In this document: one piece after another, positions 17,995 through 28,008 of the stretch
Numbering within the stretch: the stretch's first letter is position 1
Layout: every line of letters begins with the position of its first letter
DNA from: an uncultured Sedimentitalea sp.
GTDB taxonomy: Bacteria; Pseudomonadota; Alphaproteobacteria; Rhodobacterales; Rhodobacteraceae
Reading direction: 5' to 3'
Assembly (NCBI GenBank): GCA_947504115.1
Contig: CANNGH010000001.1
Coordinates: 310,001 to 374,000 of the forward strand
Length of the DNA stretch: 64,000 nt
The notes under the pieces: generated by a model
The model's input: the letters and a program-made list of their open reading frames with translations, nothing else
Databases searched by the model: none
What the model was told of the DNA's origin: nothing
Program-made: the position numbers and the translations under genes

Positions 17995-19570
17995 CGCACC
18001 GCTCCTGCATGAACGCCTCAAGCCGTTCCACCTGATCGCGGCCCAGCCGCAGACCCAGTTTCGAGCGTCGCCAGACCACGTCCTGCGCGGTGCGCGCGTA
18101 TTCGTGCGCCATCAGCCAATCGACCTCGCGCGCGGTCAGGGTCGCGCCGAAATGCTCGCCCAGATCGGCGGCGCTGGCGGCGTCACCCAGCATTGTCCGC
18201 GCCTCGGTGCCATAGGCGCGCACCAGTCGCCTGATCCAAGCCGCGTCGAGAAACGGGTAGCGCGCGCGCAGATCGGCGATCAGATCGGCCACGCCGTCCA
18301 CCGGGAAATCGCCGCCGGGCAGATGCGCGGTCTCGGTCCAGTCGGGCGCGGCATTGTCCAGCAGCGGCGCCAGCTTGTGCAGGGCGTCCTGTGCCAGATG
18401 GCGATAGGTGGTGATCTTGCCGCCAAAGACGCTCAGCAACGGCGCGCCCTCGGGAGGTGCGTCCAGCTCCAGCACGTAATCGCGCGTCGCCGCCGTCGCC
18501 GAACGCGCGTGATCGTCATAGAGCGGGCGCACGCCGGAAAAGGTCCAGACGATGTCGTCATGCGCGATGGGCCGTTTGAAATAGGCCCCGACCGCCGCGC
18601 GCAGGTAATCGGATTCCGCGCGCGTGCAATGCGGGGTTTCGTCGGGCGCTGGGTGATCCATGTCGGTGGTGCCGATCAGCGTGAAATCCTGCTCGTAGGG
18701 AATGGCGAACACGATCCGCCCGTCCGCGCCCTGCAGGAAATAGCAGCGGTCGTGATCGAACAGGCGGCGCACCACGATGTGACTGCCCCGCACCAGCCGC
18801 ACGCCGGCCCGGGCATTGATACCGGTAAGCCCGCGCAACACCTGTTCCACCCATGGCCCTGCCGCATTCACCAGCGCGCGGACGCGCAGCGTGGTGGTGT
18901 CCTGCGTCGCGCGATCCTCAAGCGTGACCTGCCAAAGCCCGCCCTCGCGCCGCGCCGCGATCACCTTGGTGCGGGTCAGTATCCGCGCGCCATGGGCCGC
19001 CGCATCGCGCGCGTTCAGCACGACCATGCGGGAATCATCGACCCAGCAATCGGAATATTCGAAGGCGCGGGTGATGTGATCCTGCAGCGGCGCCCCGGCC
19101 GGGTCATGGCGCAGATCCACCCGGCGCGTGGGTGGCAATATGCGCCGCTTGCCCAGATGGTCGTAGAACCACAACCCCGCGCGGATCAGCCATGCCGGGC
19201 GGCGTCCCCTGGTCCATGGCATGACCAGCCCCAGCAGGCGCGAGACCGGGGTGCCCGATTCGAACCGCATGTCCGGGTTCAGGGGCATGACGAAACGCAG
19301 TGGCCAACTGACATGCGGCATCGAGCGCAGCAATATCTCGCGCTCCGCCAGCGCCTCGCGGACCAGATGGATTTCCAGGAACTCCAGATAGCGCAACCCG
19401 CCATGAAACAGCTTGGTCGAGGCCGAGGACGTGGCCGAGGCAAGATCGTCCATTTCGGCCAGCACCACCGACAGGCCGCGACCGGCGGCGTCGCGGGCGA
19501 TGCCACAGCCGTTGACGCCGCCTCCGATCACCAGAAGATCGACGATATCGTTCCGCGCTGCCTTGTTCAT
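17984..19570 (-). CDS. glpD: Glycerol-3-phosphate dehydrogenase (FAD, aerobic)
   Basis: GlpD oxidises glycerol-3-phosphate to dihydroxyacetone phosphate at the inner membrane and feeds electrons to quinone. The 528-residue protein has the FAD dinucleotide motif GGGVNGCG at 16-23, SSASTKLFHGGLRYL (active-site region), GLRYLE, NAAGPWV, RGSHIV, GTTDMDH, FSGVRPLYDD and FGGKITTYRHLA. No glpF, glpK or glpR lies beside it. Its 3' end overlaps that of ychF. Confidence 0.95.
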   Translation of the reverse strand: MNKAARNDIVDLLVIGGGVNGCGIARDAAGRGLSVVLAEMDDLASATSSASTKLFHGGLRYLEFLEIHLVREALAEREILLRSMPHVSWPLRFVMPLNPDMRFESGTPVSRLLGLVMPWTRGRRPAWLIRAGLWFYDHLGKRRILPPTRRVDLRHDPAGAPLQDHITRAFEYSDCWVDDSRMVVLNARDAAAHGARILTRTKVIAARREGGLWQVTLEDRATQDTTTLRVRALVNAAGPWVEQVLRGLTGINARAGVRLVRGSHIVVRRLFDHDRCYFLQGADGRIVFAIPYEQDFTLIGTTDMDHPAPDETPHCTRAESDYLRAAVGAYFKRPIAHDDIVWTFSGVRPLYDDHARSATAATRDYVLELDAPPEGAPLLSVFGGKITTYRHLAQDALHKLAPLLDNAAPDWTETAHLPGGDFPVDGVADLIADLRARYPFLDAAWIRRLVRAYGTEARTMLGDAASAADLGEHFGATLTAREVDWLMAHEYARTAQDVVWRRSKLGLRLGRDQVERLEAFMQERCVTC

Positions 19571-19657
19571 TCCGTTCCCTGCCGTGCCGGTGTCGCGGCT
19601 TACTCTATGGCGATCCGGACCGGCAGGTAAAACCGAAAGATTTTCGAGGCTTGCCGA

Positions 19658-20596
19658 TCAGGGGCGATACCCTTCGGGGGCCACCACATCGCCTAGGTCG
19701 ACGGTATCGACGTTGTCCGCGTCGATCATCAGCGCCGGCGTGACGATGCTGGTCTCGATCGCTTCGCCCCGCACGGCGCCAACCGCTGCATCCAGCGCCG
19801 CACGCCCCTGCGCTACGATCTTCTGGATCGAGGTGCAACGCAGCTTGCCTGAGCGGATCATATCCTGCGCCGTGGGGCTGAGGTTCGATGCGGTGAATAC
19901 CACGTCCTTGATGCCTGCCGCCTCGAACGCGCCGATGACGCCGACGGCCATGTCGTCGGTCGCCGAATAGATCCCGTCGACATCCGGGAACCGCTGCGTC
20001 CAGTCCTCGGCCACGCGCAGGGCGTCGTTGCGATTGTCGGCAAGGCGCGATTCGGCCACCACGGTGATGTCGGGGAATTCCGCAGCTAGGGTATCGGTAA
20101 AGCCCTTGGCGCGGCTGTCCGACCATGTCTGGCCCTGTGGCCCGGCCATCATCGCCACCTCGCCCTTGCCACCCAGCGCCGCGCCCATGCACTCGGCCTG
20201 CAGCTTGCCCATGTCGTAATGATCGGCGCTGACGATGGCGCTGAGCCCGTCATTGGCGGGGGGCGAGGAAAGCCCGACCACCTTGATCCCGGCGGCAAGC
20301 GCCTGTTCGATGACCGGCGCCACGGAATCGCCATTGGTCGCGCCGATCACGATGGCATCGACGCCGCGCTGCACCAGATCCTGTATCTGCGAAATCTGCT
20401 GCACCACGTTGGCATCGCCCCCGGCATCGGTGACGATCACATCGACCCCGGCCTCCTTTGCCTGTTGCTGCACGCCATAGGTGGCCGACACCCAGAACGA
20501 CGAGGCAAGGCTGGGTACTGCAAAGCCGATGGTTTCCGCCGATACCGCCGAGGCAGACAGGGCGAAAGCCGCAATTGTGGTCATCCATCTGGTCAT
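19658..20596 (-). CDS. Sugar-type ABC transporter periplasmic binding protein
   Basis: This 312-residue periplasmic-binding protein of the ribose/LsrB/TorT type has a signal peptide ending at about residue 20 (AVSA-ET). Typical features are GFAVPSLASSFWVSATYGV near the mature N-terminus, QISQIQDLVQRGVDAIVIG, and the second lobe VDGIYSATDDMAVGVIGAFEA. Ligand-binding residues cannot be assigned to a known sugar. It is the last gene of a four-gene operon, its ATG overlapping the stop of the upstream permease (ATGA). This is the same order as lsrACDB, but no metabolic enzymes or kinase accompany it. Confidence 0.88.
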   Translation of the reverse strand: MTRWMTTIAAFALSASAVSAETIGFAVPSLASSFWVSATYGVQQQAKEAGVDVIVTDAGGDANVVQQISQIQDLVQRGVDAIVIGATNGDSVAPVIEQALAAGIKVVGLSSPPANDGLSAIVSADHYDMGKLQAECMGAALGGKGEVAMMAGPQGQTWSDSRAKGFTDTLAAEFPDITVVAESRLADNRNDALRVAEDWTQRFPDVDGIYSATDDMAVGVIGAFEAAGIKDVVFTASNLSPTAQDMIRSGKLRCTSIQKIVAQGRAALDAAVGAVRGEAIETSIVTPALMIDADNVDTVDLGDVVAPEGYRP

Positions 20597-21582
20597 GGTC
20601 TCAACTTCCTTCTTCTTCTGTGGAACAAACGTTTCAGCCGGTTCACCACCTGTGGTGCGATGCTGAGCGATGAGGCGAAAATGATCACGACGCCAATCGC
20701 GATCTCGGCGGTGAAGGGCGAGATGCCGGACATGTTCAGCCCACTGCCCAGCGACTGGATGAATGCCGCACCCAGCAGCGTGCCCAGCGGCGAGACGACA
20801 CCGCCCGACAGCGGCGTGCCCCCGATCACCGCCGAGGCGATGGACTGAAGCTCCATCCCCGCACCATCGGTCGGCAGCCCGGCACCGGTGCGCGCCAGCA
20901 TCGCCAGACCGGCAAGGCTGGCGAAGACGCCGGCCAGTTGATAGGCGAGGATATGGATGCGCGTGGCGTTCATGCCGACCAGCCGCGCCGCCTCGGGGTT
21001 CGATCCGAACATCAGGATGCGCCGACCCGGCAGGGTGAAGCGGATCAGCAGCGCCGCCAGCGCCACGCCGCCCAGCGCGAACCAGGCCAGCGGGGCAAGG
21101 CCGAACCAGTTGCCATAGGCCAGGTGCAGCAGGTTTTGCGGTTGCGCGATCGGCACGACCTGTCCCGCGTCACTGATCAGCAGGCTCAGCCCCCGCGCAC
21201 CGATCATCATGCCCAGCGTCGTGACGATGGGCTGCACATCCAGCCGCGCGATCAGGATTCCGTTGACGGTTCCGGCGACCAGTCCGGTCAGCAGCCCGGC
21301 CACAAGGCCCGGCGGGCCCACCGCATTCCAGGCCAGCGCCGCCACGACGCTGGACAGCGCCGCCACCGCGCCCACCGAGATGTCGAATCCCCGCACTGCC
21401 AGCGCGAACATCTGTCCGACCGACAGCAGCACCAGAACGCTCATCTGCAAGGCGACGCTCGCGGCGTTGCCCGAGGTCAGATAGCGCGCGTTCAGCAGTC
21501 CGAACACGATCCAGACCGCAACCAGCAGGGCCGCGGCGACAGCGGCGCGGGCGAACAGCAGGCGGTGAATCAGCGCCCTCAT
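20593..21582 (-). CDS. Sugar-type ABC transporter permease (second)
   Basis: This 329-residue RbsC/LsrD-like inner-membrane permease has about ten hydrophobic segments, beginning MRALIHRLLFARAAVAAALL. Family landmarks are LTSGNAASVALQMSVLVLLS, RGFDISVGAVAALSSVV, GIDISV-like and GSNPEAARLVGMNATR, the EAA-like coupling loop. It ends in a basic tail (RLKRLFHRRRRKLRP). The ATG overlaps the stop codon of the upstream permease by 4 bp, and its own stop overlaps the binding-protein start likewise, so translation is coupled throughout. Confidence 0.9.
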   Translation of the reverse strand: MRALIHRLLFARAAVAAALLVAVWIVFGLLNARYLTSGNAASVALQMSVLVLLSVGQMFALAVRGFDISVGAVAALSSVVAALAWNAVGPPGLVAGLLTGLVAGTVNGILIARLDVQPIVTTLGMMIGARGLSLLISDAGQVVPIAQPQNLLHLAYGNWFGLAPLAWFALGGVALAALLIRFTLPGRRILMFGSNPEAARLVGMNATRIHILAYQLAGVFASLAGLAMLARTGAGLPTDGAGMELQSIASAVIGGTPLSGGVVSPLGTLLGAAFIQSLGSGLNMSGISPFTAEIAIGVVIIFASSLSIAPQVVNRLKRLFHRRRRKLRP

Positions 21583-22553
21583 CGCTCGCCCACCCTGAGC
21601 CACGGCTGCCGCTCGACGGTCACGCCCGCGGCAAGGCGTTGCGCGACCACCGACAGCACGATCACCAGCGCGATCAGCAATTGCTGCACCGCGACGGGAT
21701 GATTCAACAGCACCACCGCATTGTTCAGCATCGCGATGATGGCGACTCCGGCCGCCACATGCAGCGCCGATCCGCGCCCGCCGGTCAGCGGAATGCCTCC
21801 GATGGCGCAGGCAGCGATGGTCTGGAACGGCAGGTCGGGCATCAGGTTCGGCTGTCCCGAGCCGACTCGGCTGGTCAGGATCACGCTGGCGATTCCGGCG
21901 AACATGCCCGCCAGGACATAACCCGCAAAGATCGTCCGTTTGACGCCGACACCCGACAGCCGCGCCGCGCTGGCATTGGCTCCGATCAGGTAGAAGCGGC
22001 GGCCAAGCCGGGTATGCGCCAGCAGAACCCAAAGGCAGGCCAGCGCGAAGGCCGCGAGCAGCACCGCGACCGGAACGCCCAGCACCTGCCCGATGGCGGG
22101 CCAGCGGAACGCGGCGCCGGGTGCGGCGTCGATGGGCAGACCGCCGGTAAGGCTGGCGGCAAGGCCATGGCCGATCATCAGCGTGCCAAGCGTCACCACC
22201 ACCGCCGGAAGACCCAGGCCCGCCACCAGCGCGCCGTTGACGACGCCGACCAGCGCCACGGTGACAAGCCCGGCGAGCAGCGCGGGAACCGGCCCTGCCA
22301 CCGGCAACAACAGCACCGTGACGACCGACGCCAGCGCGACCGAAGACCCGAAGGAAAAGTCGATCCCGCCAAGGATCAGCACGATGGCCTGTCCGCAGGC
22401 GGCAATCGCGAGAATCGAGGCGATGCGCGCCACGTTCTCCAGATTGCCGATGCTCGAAAACCGCGGCACGAACAGCGCGCAGAGCACGAAGAACCCGAGC
22501 GCGATCAGCACCGAGACAGGCACATGCCGCAGGACCGCCGCGCGCGTCCTCAT
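21579..22553 (-). CDS. Sugar-type ABC transporter permease (first)
   Basis: This 324-residue permease of the RbsC/LsrC type has a conserved GGIDFSFGSSVALASVV segment, a GLPAVVVTLGTLMIGHGLA stretch and the cytoplasmic coupling region GANASAARLSGVGVKR. It pairs with the second permease to form a heteromeric channel. It overlaps the ATPase gene upstream by 4 bp (ATGA) and the second permease downstream by 4 bp. The two permeases are clearly paralogous but diverged. Confidence 0.9.
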   Translation of the reverse strand: MRTRAAVLRHVPVSVLIALGFFVLCALFVPRFSSIGNLENVARIASILAIAACGQAIVLILGGIDFSFGSSVALASVVTVLLLPVAGPVPALLAGLVTVALVGVVNGALVAGLGLPAVVVTLGTLMIGHGLAASLTGGLPIDAAPGAAFRWPAIGQVLGVPVAVLLAAFALACLWVLLAHTRLGRRFYLIGANASAARLSGVGVKRTIFAGYVLAGMFAGIASVILTSRVGSGQPNLMPDLPFQTIAACAIGGIPLTGGRGSALHVAAGVAIIAMLNNAVVLLNHPVAVQQLLIALVIVLSVVAQRLAAGVTVERQPWLRVGER

Positions 22554-24085
22554 GCCGTTTCCCCGGCAAGGGCGTCGATGACGCGCTCACGCTTTGCCCC
22601 TCGCGCGAACGCGCCGGTGACGGTGTGGTCCCGCACGATCAGCACGCGGTGGCAGAGGCCGAGCAACTCGTCGATGTCGCTGGAGGCGACGATGACCGCC
22701 ACGCCGGCACCGGCAGCCTCGAGCACCGCCTCATGAATGGCACGGCGGGCGGCGACGTCCACGCCGCGCGTCGGTTCGCACAGGACCAGCAGCTTCAGCC
22801 CGTCGATCAGGAGGTTGCGGGCGACGACCAGTTTCTGCTGGTTGCCGCCACTGAAATCCCGCGCCTCGAGATCAAGGCGGAACGGGACGAGGCCGATACG
22901 TTCGAGCATGCGGCGCGCCTGCGCGTCCGCCTCGGCCGGTCGCAGCTTCCAGCGCGCCAGAAGGCCGGGATTGGCGGCGGAGGTATTCTGCAAGACATCG
23001 AGGATGCTGAAAATCCCGTCGGCAAGGCGATCGGTGGGAACGAAGCCGACACCCTTGGCAACCGCATCCCGGCGGCATCCCGCCTTGATCCGTCGGCCAT
23101 CCACCCAAACCGTTCCCGCTGGCGGTTCGGTGGCACCGGCGATGGATTCTGCGATCCGGTCGGCACCGCTGCCGACGATGCCGCCAAGGCCGACGATCTC
23201 GCCCCGCGCCACGTCGATATCGACCGGCGCCGCGCGCCGCCGCACCGTCAGGCCGCGAATCTGCGCCGCGATCTCCGACCGGTGCGGCGCGATGTCGGTG
23301 ATCGGTGCGACATCCCTGCCGACCATCGCCATGACGATATCGCCTGTGGACAGCCCCGCCATCGGCGCACCGGCGATGGTGCAGGCGCCATCGCGGATCA
23401 CGGTGACGCGGTCGGCGATGGCGGCCACCTCGTCCAGCTTGTGGCTGATGAACAGGATGGCCGTGCCGCGCGCCCGCAGCCTGTCGATGGTCTGCAGCAG
23501 GGTCTCGGAATCGGCATGGGTCAGCGCCGCCGTCGGTTCGTCCAGCACCAGCACCTTTGCCTCCTGCGCGATGGCGCGCGCGATCTCCAGAAGCTGCCGC
23601 TCGCCCGTGGACAGATCGCGGCAGGGGGTGGCGAGCGGAACCGCCAGCCCGACCTCATCCATCCAGCCCCGCATCGTCTTGTCCGAGGGCATCGCATTGC
23701 GGGCCAGAAAACCGCCTGCCATGCCGAGGTTGAAGGCGGCCAGGTTTTCGCGGACCGTCAGATCGGGAAACTGGCTGAGATGCTGATAGATCGGAAAGAT
23801 CCCTTTCGCGATCGCATCCCGGACCGAGCGGAAGGCGACCGGGTCGCCCTCGATTTCCAGAGTGCCGCTCGCCGGGCGCAAGGCCCCCAGCAGGATCCGC
23901 ACCAGCGTCGTCTTGCCCGCGCCGTTGCCGCCGACCAGCGCATGCACCTCGCCTCGCATCAGGGAGATATCCACCTGCCTGAGCGCCCGTGTCGCACCGA
24001 ATGACAGCGCGATTGCCGTGGCGCGCAGCACCGGCGGCCCGGTCAGCGCGGGATCGGAACGAAAGGGGAAGTGATCGCGCGCCAT
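22550..24085 (-). CDS. Sugar-type ABC transporter ATP-binding protein (double cassette)
   Basis: This 511-residue RbsA/LsrA-type protein has two fused nucleotide-binding domains. The first has Walker A GGNGAGKTT at 52-60, signature LSTGERQLLEIARAI and Walker B LVLDEPTAAL. The second has a degenerate Walker A (GGIVGSGADR), signature FSGGNQQKL and the unusual Walker B region LLVLCEPTRGVD, in which Cys replaces Asp. That asymmetry is usual for the family. The ATG at 24085 has AGGA six bases upstream; in-frame starts at 24175 and 24187 would add about 30 residues without a convincing Shine-Dalgarno. It is the first gene of the operon. Confidence 0.92.
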   Translation of the reverse strand: MARDHFPFRSDPALTGPPVLRATAIALSFGATRALRQVDISLMRGEVHALVGGNGAGKTTLVRILLGALRPASGTLEIEGDPVAFRSVRDAIAKGIFPIYQHLSQFPDLTVRENLAAFNLGMAGGFLARNAMPSDKTMRGWMDEVGLAVPLATPCRDLSTGERQLLEIARAIAQEAKVLVLDEPTAALTHADSETLLQTIDRLRARGTAILFISHKLDEVAAIADRVTVIRDGACTIAGAPMAGLSTGDIVMAMVGRDVAPITDIAPHRSEIAAQIRGLTVRRRAAPVDIDVARGEIVGLGGIVGSGADRIAESIAGATEPPAGTVWVDGRRIKAGCRRDAVAKGVGFVPTDRLADGIFSILDVLQNTSAANPGLLARWKLRPAEADAQARRMLERIGLVPFRLDLEARDFSGGNQQKLVVARNLLIDGLKLLVLCEPTRGVDVAARRAIHEAVLEAAGAGVAVIVASSDIDELLGLCHRVLIVRDHTVTGAFARGAKRERVIDALAGETA

Positions 24086-24384
24086 CGGTTCCTTGCCCCG
24101 GACAGCCGACGGCAGCGGGGGGATACGCCCGGAAGCGGCCCGGTTTTCCTGTCGCGAGGCATTGGCAATGATCATGTGCTTTCCCATCAGCGATAGCGCA
24201 TGTGTAAGGCGGCAACGATGCCGCAACGGCAGTCAAGGGGCGGTGCGTGTACTGGTATCCCCCCGGGCAGTGTCGCAGTAGCTACAATACCGTAAGGGGA
24301 ACCTGAAACTGTATCTTGGATACAACAATTGAGCCCGATACCTGTTGCGCCTGTGGCGGCGAGGGCGAGGCGAGCGCGCGCGGT
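24086..24384 (-). promoter_or_regulatory. Upstream region of the sugar-type ABC operon, with a 15-bp palindrome
   Basis: No gene is seen in this 299-bp stretch. It contains a perfect palindrome TGTATC-TTG-GATACA at 24310-24324, about 225 bp before the chosen ATPase start, with AT-rich flanks. Its shape is typical of a GntR- or LacI-type operator. No regulator gene is adjacent. A clear -35/-10 pair for the minus strand was not found. Confidence 0.4.
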
Positions 24385-24924
24385 TCAGTCTTGCGGCGGA
24401 TAGATCAGCATGTTGTTTCCGGCATCGGTGGCGGCGGGCGTCGGTTTGGCCGGCACTTCACGCCCCTGACCCATCAGATGCACCACCTCGTATCCGCGAT
24501 GCATCAGGTAATCGGCGATGATCCGGCGGTGACAGCGCCACCAGACGGCTTCGGAACACATCATCGCCAGCGGCTTTTCGCAGCCGGTCTCGATCAGCCG
24601 CTCCAGCGCCGTCTGAAAGGGCGCGCTCAGCGCGTAATCGGCGTAGTTGTGAAAGCTGGCGTTCTGCCACCAGCCGTTGCGCGGGTCGCGGATGTCGCCG
24701 CGTTTGGCCCGCCGCCCGCCAAGATCGGGAAAATGCGCGTATCCGATCTGGTGCTTTTGCAGCGAGTCCGGCAGCGCGTCCTTGTTGTAGGCCGGATAGG
24801 ATCGCGATCCGGGAAACCGGCGCACGTCGGCGACCAGCCTTACCCCCGCCGCACTCAGCATCTCGATGAAGGTTTCCAGCGGGCGGGTCGAGTGGCCGAT
24901 CGTGTAAAATGTCGGTTCGGTCAC
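24385..24924 (-). CDS. DUF488 family protein
   Basis: This 179-residue cytosolic protein belongs to DUF488. Signature elements are the N-terminal FYTIGHSTRPLETFIEML, VADVRRFPGSRSYPAYN, the YAHFPDLGGRR segment, and the C-terminal PLAMMCSEAVWWRCHRRIIA with a conserved Cys-Ser-Glu and CHR. There is no in-frame ATG at a suitable place. GTG at 24924 is chosen because it overlaps the stop of the DUF2945 gene as GTGA, which implies coupled translation. DUF488 function is not established, although links to DNA and stress proteins have been suggested. Confidence 0.85.
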   Translation of the reverse strand: MTEPTFYTIGHSTRPLETFIEMLSAAGVRLVADVRRFPGSRSYPAYNKDALPDSLQKHQIGYAHFPDLGGRRAKRGDIRDPRNGWWQNASFHNYADYALSAPFQTALERLIETGCEKPLAMMCSEAVWWRCHRRIIADYLMHRGYEVVHLMGQGREVPAKPTPAATDAGNNMLIYPPQD

Positions 24925-25130
24925 GATTTTCGGCTCAGCGCGCTTTCCTTGTGGGCGGCGATGTGGTCGGTCTTGTCGCTTTCGATCTCGTATTGCGGTT
25001 CGTCCTTGGACGCGCGGCGGGTATGTCCCTTGTACTGGAAATCGCTGGTATGAACCTTGATGATCTTGCCGCTGACATGCCCGGCTTCGGAATTCCAGGT
25101 CACGTGATCGCCGGTCTTGAACTTGGCCAT
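24921..25130 (-). CDS. DUF2945 (HVA1-like) small protein
   Basis: This 69-residue protein begins MAKFKTGDHVTWNSEAGHVS, the hallmark of the DUF2945/HVA1 family (hypervirulence-associated TUDOR-like domain). It continues GKIIKVHTSDFQYKGHTRRA. A perfect AGGAGG lies upstream of the ATG. The gene is translationally coupled (GTGA) to the DUF488 gene downstream. Its function is unknown; a small SH3-like barrel is expected from the KxGDxVxW pattern. Confidence 0.85.
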   Translation of the reverse strand: MAKFKTGDHVTWNSEAGHVSGKIIKVHTSDFQYKGHTRRASKDEPQYEIESDKTDHIAAHKESALSRKS

Positions 25131-25270
25131 GGTCGCCTCCTGTTTTCATCGCTCTGGATGTAACCGATAAAATGTCGTGCCGGTTCCCGTCGCGGCATTT
25201 GCCAAACGGCTTCCTGTTGTTAAGGTGATCGCGTGGCGAGACACGGCCACTGGCTCGGGGAGGGGCGCGG

Positions 25271-26042
<772 letters not shown>

Positions 26043-26053
<11 letters not shown>

Positions 26054-28007
26054 TCCCGTGGTCATGCCCGACGAGGCCCATCTGCACCCCGACTGGATGG
26101 ACGGCGACCACCTGATCGCCGCGCTGGAGCGCAATGCCCGCGACCACCCGCGCGAGGTGGCAATGCGCGAACGCGATCACGGCATCTGGCACGAGGTGAC
26201 ATGGGCCGATTACCTGACCCGCGTTCTGGAACTGGCCGCAGGACTTGAGGGCGCGGGCGTGGGACCGGGCGAGGTGGTTCTGGTGATGGGCGACAACCGT
26301 CCGCAGCTTTATTTCGCCATGCTGGCCGCGATCTGCCTGCGCGCGATCCCGTCGCCCGCCTATCCCGACGCGCCCTCCAGCGAGATCCTCGGCCAGATGC
26401 AGCGTGAAGGCATCCGCGCCGCCATCGTCGAGGATCAGGAGCAGGTGGACAAGCTCATGGGGCTGCGCGACGATCATTCCGATCTGGCGCTGATCGCCTA
26501 TGACGATCCGCGCGGGCTGGGCGGTATGGAGGATCGCGGCGTCGTCGCGCTGAGAGATCTGGCGGCGCAAGGGCGCGAGAGGCTGGCGAACGAGCCGAAC
26601 CTGCGGCGCGACCTGAAAGAGCGGGCAAACGTCCACGATATTGCCGTGCTGCTGCATTCCTCGGGCACCACCGGCGCGCCCAAGGGTATTCCGCTGAAAC
26701 ACGGCCATGTGCTGGCGGCCGTGCGCAATGCCTCGGCTGCGGGATATTTCGTGCAGGGCGAGGCGCATATGGCCTATCTTCCGATGGCCTGGGTCGGCGA
26801 TTTCATCTTTTCCATCGCGGCCGCCGTTGAATTGCGCTTCGTCGTGCACGTCCCCGAGCGACAGGAGACCGCACAGCACGACCTGCGCGAGATCGCCCCC
26901 ACGCTTTATTTCGCCTCGCCCCGCGCCTGGTCGGCGATGCTGACGCGGATCCAGGTGGGGATCGCCGAAACAAGCGGCCTGAAACGCGCGCTTTACGAGC
27001 ATTTCATGCCTTTCGCCATCGATCTGGAGCGGCGGCGGCTGGAGGGGCGCAAACCCGGTATCGCGGCCCGGCTCTGGCGCGGGGTCGGCAACGCGCTGAT
27101 TTATGCGCCGCTGCGCGACCAGTTGGGTCTGCGCCGGGTGAAACGGCCCTATACCGCCGGCGAGGCGATCGGCGAGGACGTGTTCCTGTTCTTCCGCGCG
27201 CTGGGCCTGAACCTGCGGCAGTTTTATGGCCAGACCGAGAATTGCGCGCTGGCGGTGGCGCAGAAACCCGAGGACATCAGCCTGACCAGCGTCGGCCGCC
27301 CGTTCCCCGGCGTCGAGGTCAAGATCGACGACAACGGCGAGATCCTGTTGAAGGGCGACAACAATTTCGACGGCTATTTCCAGAACGCGGAGGCCACCGC
27401 CGAAACTTTCCGCGACGGCTGGCTGCTGACGGGCGATGCCGGACGCTGGGACGATGACGGGCAACTCATGGTGCTGGGCCGCGTGTCCGAGATGGTCGAA
27501 ACCGCGCGGGGCGACCGTTTCATTCCGACCTATATCGAGAACCGGCTGAAATTCTCGCCCCATATCCGCGATGCCTGCGTGATCGGGGCCGGGCGCGATT
27601 TCCTGTCGGCCATCGTCAACATCGATTTCGCCGCCGTGGGCCAATGGGCGCAGGAGAACGGCGTGGCCTATGCGTCCTATGCCGACCTGTCGCAGGCGCA
27701 ACCGGTGGTCGATCTGATCCGCGACGAGATCGAAGCGGTCAACGCCGACCTGCCCGAGGGGCCGCGCCTGCACCGCTTCGTCAACCTGCACAAGGAATTC
27801 GACCCCGACGACGGCGAGGTCACCCGCACCCGCAAGCTGCGCCGGGGGGTGATCGACAAGAACTACGCCCCCATCATCGCCGCGATCTACGATGGCCGCG
27901 ACAGCGTCGATTTCGAAGCGACCATCACCTACGAAACCGGCCAGCAGGGCACGATGACACGCACATTGTCGATCGTGACGCTGGAAGCGGGCAAGGAAAG
28001 GGGCTGA
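26043..28007 (+). CDS. AMP-dependent acyl-CoA synthetase/ligase within the Liv-type cluster
   Basis: This 654-residue adenylate-forming enzyme is of the long-chain acyl-CoA synthetase type. The AMP motif LLHSSGTTGAPKG lies at 203-215. FYGQTENC (A5 motif), GWLLTGDAGRWDDDG (A7) and the ADP-type C-terminal VTRTRKLRRGVIDKNYAPII (A10 lysine region) are present. It activates a carboxylic acid to its CoA thioester. It is embedded between livG and livH and overlaps livG by 11 bp. The natural inference is that the importer brings in the acid it activates, such as a fatty or aromatic acid. The start at 26043 was chosen from that overlap. Confidence 0.9.
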
Positions 28008-28008
28008 C

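Noticed and set aside
24086..24226. N-terminal extension of the ABC ATPase from starts at 24175, 24187 or 24226
   Set aside because: The ATG at 24085 has AGGA at good distance and gives the usual family length; the extension shows no conserved residues.
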